Shown: positions 23,810 to 31,690 of the stretch, in pieces
Numbering within the stretch: the stretch's first letter is position 1
Layout: every line of letters starts with the position of its first letter
NCBI GenBank assembly: GCA_017463375.1
Contig: JAFTPG010000048.1
Location: 1 to 35,329, forward strand
DNA length: 35,329 nucleotides
Source of the DNA: Ruminococcus sp.
Lineage (GTDB): Bacteria; Bacillota; Clostridia; Oscillospirales; Ruminococcaceae
Reading direction: 5' to 3'
Program-made: the position numbers and the translations under genes
The notes under the pieces: model-generated
Databases searched by the model: none
What the model was told of the DNA's origin: nothing
Seen by the model: only the letters and a program-made list of their open reading frames with translations

Positions 23810-24970
23810 CTACTTAATAACCCTGACTCTGATAACGCCCTCGATAGCCTTGATATCGTTTACAAGTGAGTTATTGACATCTCCAGCAACGTCGATCATA
23901 GTATATGCGAACTCCTTCTTGCTTGCATTGACCATGTTGTCGATATTCAGACCGAGATTACCCACAGCAGTTGTCATAGCAGCGATGAGAGCGGGAACAT
24001 TCTTATGAATCACGCAAACCTTGGTTCCGGCAGCGTTCATGGAAGCGTTGGGAAGATTTACGCTGTTCTTGATATTACCGTTCTCGATGTAGTCAATAAG
24101 CTCGTGAGCAGCCATAACAGCGCAGTTATCCTCGCTCTCGGGAGTAGAAGCTCCGAGGTGGGGGAGAACGATGATATTCTCCACGCCGAGAACAACGTCA
24201 TCAGCGAAGTCAGTTACATACTTAGCAATTTTGCCGTCAGCAATAGCCTTTACAACAGCCTCGCTGTTGATAAGCTCACCGCGGGCGAGATTGATGAGAC
24301 GAACGCCGTCCTTCATCATAGCGATCTGCTCAGCGTCGATTGTATTCTTAGTGCTTGGGAGATAAGGAACGTGAATTGTGATATAGTCGCTCTCCTTGTA
24401 GATATCGTTGACATCTGCGACAACCTGAACGTGGGGATCAAGGTGGAGAGCAGCGTCAAGTGAGAGGTACGGGTCATAGCCGATAACCTTCATACCGAGC
24501 TTGATAGCAGTATTTGCGATCTTACCGCCGATAGCTCCGAGACCGATAACGCCGAGTTTCTTTCCGAGCAGCTCAGGACCTGCGAACATAGCCTTGCCGC
24601 CCTCAACAGTCTTAGGAGCGTCGGGAGTTCCCTTGAGTGAAGCAGCCCATGAAGCAGCCTCAACGATTTTTCTTGAAGCGAGGAGGAGTGCACAGATAGC
24701 GAGCTCCTTAACAGCGTTTGAGTTAGCTCCGGGAGTATTGAAAACGCAGATACCCTCCTCAGCGCAGCGCTCAACGGGGATGTTGTTTACGCCTGCGCCT
24801 GCACGAGCGATAGCAAGGAGATTGCTGCCGAATTCCATGTCGTGCATTTTTGCAGAACGAACCATTATAGCGTCCGGATTCTCGCAAGCGTCAGAAACAG
24901 TATACTTGCTCTTGTCGAAAATATCAGTACCAACGCTTGCAATCTTATTAAGTGTCTGAATATTGTACAT
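23810..24970 (-). CDS. serA: D-3-phosphoglycerate dehydrogenase
   Basis: 386 residues from ATG 24970, which has GAAAGAGG upstream; the in-frame ATG at 24988 lies before that site. It oxidises 3-phosphoglycerate with NAD, the first step of serine synthesis. The NAD motif is GVIGLGAIGGKIA (140-152), with NLARGELI (Arg 230) and PHLGASTPESE (His 271). The C-terminal ACT-like domain is at about 315-386 (KVCVIHKNVPALIAAMT...). The loop between Arg and His is short (YVTDFADDVVLGVEN), as in the Clostridia-type short SerA. serC is upstream on the same transcript, separated by 99 bp holding two hairpins (GGGCGAAC/GTTCGCCC and GGCGGA/CCGCC). Confidence 0.94.
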   Translation of the reverse strand: MYNIQTLNKIASVGTDIFDKSKYTVSDACENPDAIMVRSAKMHDMEFGSNLLAIARAGAGVNNIPVERCAEEGICVFNTPGANSNAVKELAICALLLASRKIVEAASWAASLKGTPDAPKTVEGGKAMFAGPELLGKKLGVIGLGAIGGKIANTAIKLGMKVIGYDPYLSLDAALHLDPHVQVVADVNDIYKESDYITIHVPYLPSTKNTIDAEQIAMMKDGVRLINLARGELINSEAVVKAIADGKIAKYVTDFADDVVLGVENIIVLPHLGASTPESEDNCAVMAAHELIDYIENGNIKNSVNLPNASMNAAGTKVCVIHKNVPALIAAMTTAVGNLGLNIDNMVNASKKEFAYTMIDVAGDVNNSLVNDIKAIEGVIRVRVIK

Positions 24971-25069
24971 TGAAATTACCTCTTTCAATTAATGTGGGGG
25001 CGGATATTCTCCGCCGGAAATATGCAGATATTTGAGGGCGAACGGAGTTCGCCCCTGATGACAGAATAA

Positions 25070-26152
25070 TTAAGCGTTCTCTTCCTCGAACTTCTTCATG
25101 AAAGCAACGAGAGCCTCAACACCCTCGATCGGCATAGCATTGTAGATAGAAGCACGCATACCGCCGACAGATCTGTGACCCTTGAGGTTTTCGAGACCAG
25201 CAGCCTTAGCCTCCTTAACGAACTTAGCGTCAAGCTCGTCATTTCCTGTAACGAAAGGAACATTCATGAGTGAACGATCCTCCTTAGCAACAGTACCCTT
25301 GAAGAGCTTGCTGTTGTCGAGGAAATCATAGAGGATAGCAGCCTTCTTCTCGTTGAGAGCCTTCATAGCTTCGAGACCGCCCATCTTCTTGAGCCACTTG
25401 AACACCTTGCCGCAGATATAGATGCCGTATGTAGGGGGAGTATTGTAGAGAGAATCGTTATCAGCCTGAGTTTTCCACTTGAGCATTGTAGGAGTTCCGG
25501 CAAGAACGTCATCACGGATGAGATCTTCACGGATGATAGCGATTACAACGCCTGCGGGACCTACATTCTTCTGAACGCCGCCATAGATAACGCCGTACTT
25601 AGTAACGTCAACAGGCTCTGAGAGGAAGCAGGAGGAAACGTCAGAAACGAGCTCCTTGCCCTTTGTGTTGGGGAGAGTCTTGAACTTTGTACCATAGATA
25701 GTGTTGTTCTCGCAGATATAAACGTAGTCTGCGTCCTCGGGGATATCAAGGTCGGAGCAATCGGGAATATAAGAGAATGTCTTATCAGCGGAAGAAGCGA
25801 CAGCAACAGCCTCGCCGTACATCTGAGCCTCCTGATAAGCCTTCTTAGCCCACTGACCAGTAATGATATAAGCAGCCTTCTTGTTCTTCATGAGATTCAT
25901 GGGAACTGCTGCAAACTGCTGTGAAGCACCGCCCTGAAGGAAAAGAACCTTATAGTTGTCGGGAATATTCATGAGATCACGGAGATCCTGTTCAGCTTCC
26001 TTGATAATAGTATCATAAGCCTTTGAACGGTGGGACATCTCCATAACGGACATACCAGTGCCCTTGTAATCCATCATTTCGTCAGCAGCCTCTCTGAGAA
26101 CCTCCTCAGGGAGAACGGCAGGACCTGCGCTGAAGTTGTAAACTCTGCTCAT
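25070..26152 (-). CDS. serC: Phosphoserine aminotransferase
   Basis: 360 residues from ATG 26152 (GGAGG with 8-base spacing). An open frame continues upstream to 26383 only because it runs through the R2 repeat; those extra 77 residues are not part of the protein. SerC is a PLP enzyme that converts 3-phosphohydroxypyruvate to phosphoserine. The family start is VYNFSAGPAVLPEEVL. GGASQQFAAVPMNL (74-87) binds phosphate, the PLP lysine is K195 (YGGVQKNVGPAG), and the late HRSVGGMRASIYNA motif is present. It is transcribed from the promoter at 26389-26417 with a leader of about 230 bases, then serA. Confidence 0.95.
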   Translation of the reverse strand: MSRVYNFSAGPAVLPEEVLREAADEMMDYKGTGMSVMEMSHRSKAYDTIIKEAEQDLRDLMNIPDNYKVLFLQGGASQQFAAVPMNLMKNKKAAYIITGQWAKKAYQEAQMYGEAVAVASSADKTFSYIPDCSDLDIPEDADYVYICENNTIYGTKFKTLPNTKGKELVSDVSSCFLSEPVDVTKYGVIYGGVQKNVGPAGVVIAIIREDLIRDDVLAGTPTMLKWKTQADNDSLYNTPPTYGIYICGKVFKWLKKMGGLEAMKALNEKKAAILYDFLDNSKLFKGTVAKEDRSLMNVPFVTGNDELDAKFVKEAKAAGLENLKGHRSVGGMRASIYNAMPIEGVEALVAFMKKFEEENA

Positions 26153-26179
26153 AATAAAAACCTCCAATATAAATATATG

Positions 26180-26342
26180 AGAACTTGTTCTCATAGAATA
26201 CTGCACCCGTCTTTTCGGCAAATTTCGTTGTTGACTGTGTTGAAAACACTTGACATGCGACAGCATGCCTGCGCATTTTCGCCTTGTCACCAACAAAATT
26301 CTGCTCGAAAATCCGCATACATCTTCTATGAGAACAAGTTCT
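26180..26342 (+). repeat. Structured repeat family R2, copy 2, inside the serC leader
   Basis: 163 bp bounded by a perfect 19 bp inverted repeat (26180-26198 with 26324-26342; AGAACTTGTTCTCATAGAA and complement). The arms differ in sequence from those of copy 1 yet still pair. The central hairpin is CATGC-GACA-GCATG, enclosed by GAAAA/TTTTC. It shares TTTCGGCAAATTTCG and GCTCGAAAATCCGCATA with the other copies. It lies between the serC promoter and start codon, so it is transcribed (as its complement, with loop TGTC) in the 5' untranslated region. Confidence 0.85.
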
Positions 26343-26388
26343 GAAAAATGCAGGCGAAGTCCGCCTGTATAATTACAATACACTAATA

Positions 26389-26417
26389 ATTATACTATTT
26401 TTCGGGCTGCAAGTCAA
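26389..26417 (-). promoter_or_regulatory. serC-serA promoter
   Basis: On the minus strand, TTGACT (26417-26412), 17 bp, TATAAT (26394-26389). Directly downstream the leader shows CAGGCG-GACTT-CGCCTG followed by CATTTTT (26346-26367), a terminator-like hairpin, and then repeat R2 copy 2. The stretch from 26418 to 26751 has no gene and no other clear signal. Confidence 0.8.
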
Positions 26418-26751
26418 TAAAAACGGGAAATTTTTTCAAATATCCGTGAAAAACGGGCTTATCTGTAAACGGAGGGTAACAAAGAGCCATGCTGTATGAC
26501 TTGACCGGTTTTGATAGTGGGAAAAATATGAAATCAGTATAAATGGATAAGAAGTATACTGTCGGTATAATTCTTGCAGCATAAAGGAATATCTTTAGTT
26601 ATATCCACCATATATTCACAATCTTCGGTATCGGGAATAGGAAAATACTGTAAAACCGCAGTTAACCTAACAGCGGCTGTTGTGAAATTCGTACAAATGG
26701 GCGGAGTTTTTTACAGTTTTTTGCTTGATTTGTAGAATTTACAAAATGTAA

Positions 26752-26780
26752 TTGACATCATCGGACAAGTATGCTAAAAT
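26752..26780 (+). promoter_or_regulatory. Promoter of the sugar-phosphate transferase gene
   Basis: TTGACA (26752-26757), 17 bp, TAAAAT (26775-26780). It overlaps an in-frame ATG at 26771, which therefore cannot be the translation start. Confidence 0.82.
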
Positions 26781-26821
26781 GTTGTAAACGGGCAGAGTGT
26801 ATCTATTTTAAGGAGGAGATT

Positions 26822-27520
26822 GTGTTGTACCAGACTAATCTTGCTGAATCTGTCTGCCGCAGTGAACAGATTAAAGTCAGCACCAATAAGCTCGCCGAAA
26901 ATGTCAGAAGAAGAAAGCTCTACTATTTCATGAAGCGTATTTTTGATTTCACAGCAGCTCTTGTGGCTCTTGTTTTTCTCAGTCCGCTTTTTTTAATTAT
27001 ATCTTTAATCATTTTTATCGACGACCCTCATGGAAGCCCGTTGTTTGTGCAGGAACGCGTCGGTAAAAATAATAAAATCTTCAGATTCTATAAATTCAGA
27101 ACCATGGTGGTCAATGCCGAAGCCATGCTCGACACGCTTCAGGATCAGAACGAAAAGGATGGTCCTGTTTTCAAGATAAAAAATGACCCCAGAATTACCA
27201 GAATCGGTGGATTTTTAAGAAGAACAAGCCTTGATGAGCTGCCCCAGCTGCTGAATATCATAAAAGGCGATATGAGCGTTGTCGGACCTCGTCCGGCTCT
27301 TCCGAAAGAGGTTGAGCAGTATTCGTTTTTCCACAGTCAGAGGCTTCTCGTTAAGCCCGGACTTACCTGCTACTGGCAGGCGTCCAAAAATCGTGACAAA
27401 ATAAGCTTTGAAGACTGGATGGCTCTTGATGTGAAGTACATAGAGGAACAGTGTATGTCTCTCGATATCAAGTTGATTTTCAAAACGATCGCCGCAGTTT
27501 TCACTTGCCAGGGAAGCTAA
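26822..27520 (+). CDS. Bacterial sugar transferase (polyprenyl phosphate sugar-1-phosphate transferase)
   Basis: 232 residues if GTG 26822 is used; TTG 26825 is equally well spaced from AAGGAGG at 26810-26816. An ATG at 26771 lies inside the promoter and is excluded. The enzyme moves a sugar-1-phosphate from a nucleotide sugar to undecaprenyl phosphate, starting a surface polysaccharide or glycan. It shows KRIFDFTAALVALVFLSPLF (a single re-entrant membrane segment, about 38-66), QERVGKNNKIFRFYKFRTM, the catalytic Asp-Glu dyad LDELPQ (D138, E139), and VVGPRPALP with VKPGLTCYW. It is the minimal PglC/WcaJ-core form without the extra N-terminal helices. No glycosyltransferase cluster surrounds it. 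Confidence 0.9.
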   Translation: MLYQTNLAESVCRSEQIKVSTNKLAENVRRRKLYYFMKRIFDFTAALVALVFLSPLFLIISLIIFIDDPHGSPLFVQERVGKNNKIFRFYKFRTMVVNAEAMLDTLQDQNEKDGPVFKIKNDPRITRIGGFLRRTSLDELPQLLNIIKGDMSVVGPRPALPKEVEQYSFFHSQRLLVKPGLTCYWQASKNRDKISFEDWMALDVKYIEEQCMSLDIKLIFKTIAAVFTCQGS

Positions 27521-27523
27521 TTG

Positions 27524-27556
27524 AAAAGCCTGTTGCTATATGCAACAGGCTTTTTT
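27524..27556. terminator. Bidirectional terminator
   Basis: AAAAGCCTGTTGC pairs with GCAACAGGCTTTT across TATAT, with T-runs on both strands. It ends the sugar transferase gene and, from the other side, the dockerin gene after repeat R2 copy 3. Confidence 0.9.
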
Positions 27557-27566
27557 AATGGATCTT

Positions 27567-27729
27567 AGAACCTTTCTTCACAAGAAATATGTATGGATTT
27601 TCGAGCATAATTTTGTTGCAGACAAGGCGAAAATGCGTAGGAGGGCTGTCGCCCTGCAAGGATTTTTAACGCAGTATGCGGCGAAATTTGCCGAAAATAC
27701 ATGCGTGTTTCTCTGTGAAGACAGGTTCT
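27567..27729 (-). repeat. Structured repeat family R2, copy 3, 3' of the Ig-domain dockerin gene
   Basis: About 163 bp, reverse orientation relative to copies 1 and 2. The ends are imperfect inverted repeats (AGAACCTTTCTTCACAAG at the left and AGAACCTGTCTTCACAGA when the right end is read on the minus strand). On the minus strand the central hairpin is AGGGC-GACA-GCCCT, and the core TTTCGGCAAATTTCGCCGCA...TGCGTTAAAAATCC is nearly that of copy 1. It sits between the stop codon of the minus-strand gene (27734) and the shared terminator, so it would be transcribed as part of the 3' untranslated region. Confidence 0.82.
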
Positions 27730-27733
27730 TATC

Positions 27734-29839
27734 TTAGAGCATAGACTCCGGAAGACCTGAAACAAGCTGAGCAAGCTTCTTCTGAACTGCAAGAGCGTCC
27801 ATATTGCTGAGACCGTCTCCGCGCTGGTAAACGTCAGCAGCGTTGATCTCATCTTCCGTCATCGGATATTTAGCTGAATCGGTAACATAAGTCATGATTT
27901 TTACAGCGTCGTTGATATTGATTTCTCCGCTGAGGTCAGCGTCTCCGTAGAGGAATCCGACTACCGTTACATTGCACTCACATACAGTGTTTCCGACAAC
28001 TGCGTAGATCACAGCTGTACCGCTGCCGACAGCTGTTACTGTACCATTTGAAACTGTAGCTACGCTTGTGTTGTCTGTCAGCCAAGTAACTGTCTCGCCG
28101 TCAGGCACGTTCAATACTGTGAGAAGAGCTGAATCCCCCGGTGTAAGAGTGAGCTTTGTCGGGAGTATCGACGGTGAACCTGACGGAGCTGTCGTCTCGG
28201 AAATCGTGAAAGTCACTGAGTCGCTTGCAGTGCCTGCCTGTGAATTCTTAACCTTAGCAGTAATTGTAACTGTACCATATCCGACGATCTTTACTCTGTT
28301 GTCGCTGAGGATCATCGCAATTGCTTCATCGCTCGTTGACCATGTTATGGAGTTTATGTTCTCGCCGGTGTATTCGATATTGAACACATTGAGCGCATAC
28401 AGCAGTGAAGCGTCAGGCTCGATAAGCTCGATAGTCGGCGGCGGCTCGACCGTGAAGGTCACAGAGTCAGTCATACCATAATAATTGTTCTGAGCTTCAG
28501 CACTTATCGTTACTGTTCCGCTGCCAACTATTGTAACTTTGCCATAGCTGTCAACAGTTGCAACGCCTGTATTATCTGATGACCAATAAATATAATCGTA
28601 ATCATAAGCTACATAATCCAATTCAAAAACGTTACCTATACATAAATCAGAAGAGGACGGTGAAGAAAGGCTGATATAAGCATAAGGAGGAGGTTCAGTT
28701 GTCGTCAACTGTCCCACGCAAACATAAAATGTTATGCTGTCTGACCAATAACTATTCCTAGCAGTTATAGTGATCGTAAATTCCTGCACATAATATGTGC
28801 TTTCACAGTATACAGTAACTTGTCCATTTTCATCAACAGTTGCAACAGATGGATCACTTGATTCCCAGCTTGTGGGCACTCCGTAGCTGCTGTTGTAGTG
28901 TGAGTAGCTTTCAATGGTAAAGGATTCACTGTTTCCGAATATATAAATCGTTTCACCATCATATGTCCTATCCAAATCAAACGCATAACTAATTGTTGTA
29001 GTTGTAGTTGGCATTGTAGTATAAGCCGCTATACCGACCTCAAAGGTGATACTGTCGGAATAGTACTCATTTGATGCGGTAATAGTTACTTCAAAATACT
29101 GTTCATACTCGGTACGCTGTGTATATATTCGTACATATCCTTCGCTGTCTACTGACACGACGCCGTTGCTTGACTCCCATTTTGTAGGAGCACCGTTTCC
29201 GGTGTATTCCACTTGAAAAGCCGGAGCGCTGTCAAAATAGCCCCAATAAAAATAATGTCCGTCATAAGTCTTATCAAGCTCGAACTGATAATTCTCAACC
29301 GTAAAGTCCCTAACGGTATAGGTCAGGGAATCCTGTACAACGCTTCCGCTGCTGTAGCCGTAGACCGTGAACGTCACCTCGCCCTCCGCAAGGAGAGTTA
29401 CTGTTCCGTCGGAATCAATGGACGCAATCTCCTCGTCACTTGATGTATACTCAACATAGGAACAGCCGTTCTTAGTTATGGAAAGCGTAAATTCATCTCC
29501 GACATAATAGTCGCCTGTGATTTCATTGATCGAAACCGATGGCTCAGAGGAAAGAAGTCCGGCTTCTTCAATACAGAGCTGCTCACCGATTTCAGTTACT
29601 GCTGTCTGCGGTGCAGCATAGGCATATTCCGTCTTGGGAGCTTCGCTTCCGCTTGCCGTCACGGTAGATGTGCAGATTTCACGCATTCCCCCGCCGTCAA
29701 GCATAAGATTGAGGATATTTCCAGCCGCTTTGCCAAAGGAGCTGACAGAAGCTCCTGCCGATACCAGCGGCACCGATACCGACGATGCCGTAATTACTGC
29801 CGCTGTCAGAGCGACAAGCTTTTTCATAAATTTTCGCAT
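27734..29839 (-). CDS. Secreted multi-Ig-domain (Big_2-like) protein with dockerin
   Basis: 701 residues. The signal peptide is at about 1-29. From about residue 100 on, roughly six Ig-like units of 80-100 residues follow one another. Most carry the bacterial Ig (Big_2) signature 'WxSSDxxVATVDxxGxVT...GxxTIT', for example WSSDNTGVATVDSYGKVTIVGSG. The middle units share a second-level repeat (F[ED]LD[KR]TYDG near their starts). Residues 632-701 are a dockerin: GDADLSGEININDAVKIM and then ADVYQRGDGLSNMDALAVQKKLAQ, the same type as in the next two genes upstream. There is no catalytic domain. It may be an adhesive or carbohydrate-binding cellulosomal component. AAGGAGGTAAATC precedes the ATG. 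It follows the metalloprotease gene after 63 bp with no clear promoter. Confidence 0.88.
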   Translation of the reverse strand: MRKFMKKLVALTAAVITASSVSVPLVSAGASVSSFGKAAGNILNLMLDGGGMREICTSTVTASGSEAPKTEYAYAAPQTAVTEIGEQLCIEEAGLLSSEPSVSINEITGDYYVGDEFTLSITKNGCSYVEYTSSDEEIASIDSDGTVTLLAEGEVTFTVYGYSSGSVVQDSLTYTVRDFTVENYQFELDKTYDGHYFYWGYFDSAPAFQVEYTGNGAPTKWESSNGVVSVDSEGYVRIYTQRTEYEQYFEVTITASNEYYSDSITFEVGIAAYTTMPTTTTTISYAFDLDRTYDGETIYIFGNSESFTIESYSHYNSSYGVPTSWESSDPSVATVDENGQVTVYCESTYYVQEFTITITARNSYWSDSITFYVCVGQLTTTEPPPYAYISLSSPSSSDLCIGNVFELDYVAYDYDYIYWSSDNTGVATVDSYGKVTIVGSGTVTISAEAQNNYYGMTDSVTFTVEPPPTIELIEPDASLLYALNVFNIEYTGENINSITWSTSDEAIAMILSDNRVKIVGYGTVTITAKVKNSQAGTASDSVTFTISETTAPSGSPSILPTKLTLTPGDSALLTVLNVPDGETVTWLTDNTSVATVSNGTVTAVGSGTAVIYAVVGNTVCECNVTVVGFLYGDADLSGEININDAVKIMTYVTDSAKYPMTEDEINAADVYQRGDGLSNMDALAVQKKLAQLVSGLPESML

Positions 29840-29902
29840 GATTTACCTCCTTAATTTTTCAATGCAGAGAATAATATCGTCCGCACTTAATATTACTGCT
29901 CC

Positions 29903-31588
29903 TTACATATAGGTTTCAGGAAGCTCAGCAATGATCTGTGCAAGCTTCTTCTGAACCGAAAGAGCGTCCATGTTACTGAGACCGTCACCTTTCTGGTAAA
30001 CATCACCGATCTCTATTTCAGCTTCGGTCAGCGGACAGCTCTCCTTGTCTGTAGCGTATGACATAATCTTAACTGCGTCAGAAATTCCAAGCTCTCCGTT
30101 TCCGTCAACGTCTCCCCAGATGATTTCAGTATCGGGAGCACCGCTTTCATAAATCAGAATCACGCTGTCAAGGCTGATTGTGATATCCTCCATAGCTCCG
30201 AGCTCATTGCTCCAAACTCCGGCATAATCCTTGCGGACGAGCATTTCGCCCATTCCCTCTGAAAGGGAAACCGTGAGAACCATCTGACCGTTCTCGTCGA
30301 GTCTGCCCTCCCACGGGAATTCCGTCTGAGTATCGGTGCTCTTGACAACGCCGTAGCCTCCGCCGTGAGCGGCTCCGCTGAACGTAAGCTCGACAGCGTC
30401 CGCACCGTTTGCATTGAAGCTCCACTCGCTGTCGGTCGAGCCGGAAACTACCGCAGCAGGAACTCTTTCAGCTTCGGTGATATCGGAAACAGTTGTTGTG
30501 GTCGTTACGACAGGAGGAGCAGTTGTCGTAACAGTTGTGGTTGTGGTTTCGGTAACGGCAGGAGCTGCACTTTCATCAATGTCAAAGCGACCCTCCTCGT
30601 CCTTGATCTTTGTCCACATATAGCGCAGAAGCCAGCCGTCGAAATTGGTTATTTCTGTTGAGGAGCCAGCCATCATTATGGAAGTTCCGTCGTCGGGGAA
30701 GCCTCCGGGAGGAGGTCCACCCCATTCAGTTCCGCCGCTTGCAGTGCCCTCTTCGCCGTAGTAGTCGGGAATACCGAAGCCGTGTCCTATTTCGTGTTCG
30801 AGAACGTGGACTCCTATTCCGTCGAGCATGTTGAGATAAGCGGTATCTGATAATCTCTGACCCCAGTCGCCGCCGCATCCGCCGATGTCCGGGAATCCGT
30901 ATGTAGCCCACAGATACATATCAAATCTCTTGTCCAGACCGCCGGGATATTCGTAGCTCTCATTCCAGAAATGCTCGGCTCTGGAAAGCTCGGTCGGAGC
31001 GTTCGGGAGCTTATCGGGGATCGTATAGCCATCCTTTGGTGAATCTGCCGAAGCGTCATAGTCTGTGAGATTGGTGTAGATTATTTCATCGGGCTGAGGG
31101 TCTATGATAGAGCTTTCATCGAGCACTGCCCATCCTACAATGTTAACATCCACATAGCTGTAAGGCCAGTTTTCATAGCCTGCAAGCCAGCTGTTCCACG
31201 CATTGATGCTGTCGGAGCAGAGCTGTTCAAACTGCTGACGCTGCTCCGGGGTAATAGACTCATAGGACTGCCATCTTACAACGTAATTGATAGTACCCTT
31301 GCCGTCGATGATCTGGTCAAAGATAGTGTTCCAGCGTCCGGAGGAGGACGCATTTGCGCTTCCGGTTGAGTTTTCTATGGCGATTCTGTTGTTCCATATC
31401 CAATCGGCAGCGTACTGATACTCCTCGGGAAGATCGTCGATAGTGATGCTGCCGGCTGCTTCGGCGGTAATGGGAGTTGATGAGGGGATTTCGATTTTAG
31501 TTTTGCCTGTACCGACCGGAGAAACTGCTGTGGCTGCAAGCAGTGCGGCGCTTACTGCTGCGGCTGTGAGACGGTTTTTCTTGTACAT
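29903..31588 (-). CDS. Secreted dockerin-bearing zinc metalloprotease
   Basis: 561 residues. After a signal peptide (about 1-45), the catalytic region (50-340) holds EHEIGHGFGIPDYYG with zinc ligands H265 and H269, catalytic E266 and probable third ligand D275. SIMMAG (303-308) serves as a Met-turn, giving a metzincin-like HExxHxxGxxD pattern. A Thr-rich linker (346-367) leads to a beta-sandwich module (about 380-482, SEWSFNANGADAVELTFSG...) that may bind carbohydrate. The dockerin is at 492-556 (GDVDGNGELGISDAVKIM, VYQKGDGLSNMDALSVQ). It would work outside the cell, perhaps bound to the cellulosome and cutting plant or scaffold proteins. A terminator-like hairpin separates it from the GH26 gene. 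Confidence 0.88.
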   Translation of the reverse strand: MYKKNRLTAAAVSAALLAATAVSPVGTGKTKIEIPSSTPITAEAAGSITIDDLPEEYQYAADWIWNNRIAIENSTGSANASSSGRWNTIFDQIIDGKGTINYVVRWQSYESITPEQRQQFEQLCSDSINAWNSWLAGYENWPYSYVDVNIVGWAVLDESSIIDPQPDEIIYTNLTDYDASADSPKDGYTIPDKLPNAPTELSRAEHFWNESYEYPGGLDKRFDMYLWATYGFPDIGGCGGDWGQRLSDTAYLNMLDGIGVHVLEHEIGHGFGIPDYYGEEGTASGGTEWGGPPPGGFPDDGTSIMMAGSSTEITNFDGWLLRYMWTKIKDEEGRFDIDESAAPAVTETTTTTVTTTAPPVVTTTTTVSDITEAERVPAAVVSGSTDSEWSFNANGADAVELTFSGAAHGGGYGVVKSTDTQTEFPWEGRLDENGQMVLTVSLSEGMGEMLVRKDYAGVWSNELGAMEDITISLDSVILIYESGAPDTEIIWGDVDGNGELGISDAVKIMSYATDKESCPLTEAEIEIGDVYQKGDGLSNMDALSVQKKLAQIIAELPETYM

Positions 31589-31604
31589 AATTACATTTTC
31601 CTTT

Positions 31605-31660
31605 CATAAAAATCAGGCTGCGCAGATATATCCGCCTGAAGATGATATTCTGCGCAGCCT
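31605..31660 (-). terminator. Terminator-like hairpin between the GH26 and protease genes
   Basis: On the minus strand AGGCTGCGCAGA (31660-31649) pairs with TCTGCGCAGCCT (31626-31615), followed by GATTTTTATG. The protease start is only 26 bases further, too close for an ordinary promoter. It is therefore either a leaky attenuator or a processing hairpin. Confidence 0.7.
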
Positions 31661-31690
31661 TAAATGCTGAATTTAGTTAAGGTGATTCAA

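Noticed and set aside
26153-26383. 77-residue N-terminal extension of SerC
   Set aside because: The extension runs through R2 copy 2 and precedes the GGAGG site and family start at 26152.
26152-26390. T-box (serine) riboswitch before serC
   Set aside because: No GGTGG-ACCGCG T-box sequence or specifier hairpin was found; the leader is filled by R2.
26771-26821. Upstream ATG for the sugar transferase
   Set aside because: It overlaps the spacer and -10 of a consensus promoter, so it would not be in the mRNA.
27540-27737. Small + strand frame next to the dockerin gene
   Set aside because: It is generated by R2 copy 3; the equivalent frame in copy 1 has a stop codon, so it is not reported as a gene.
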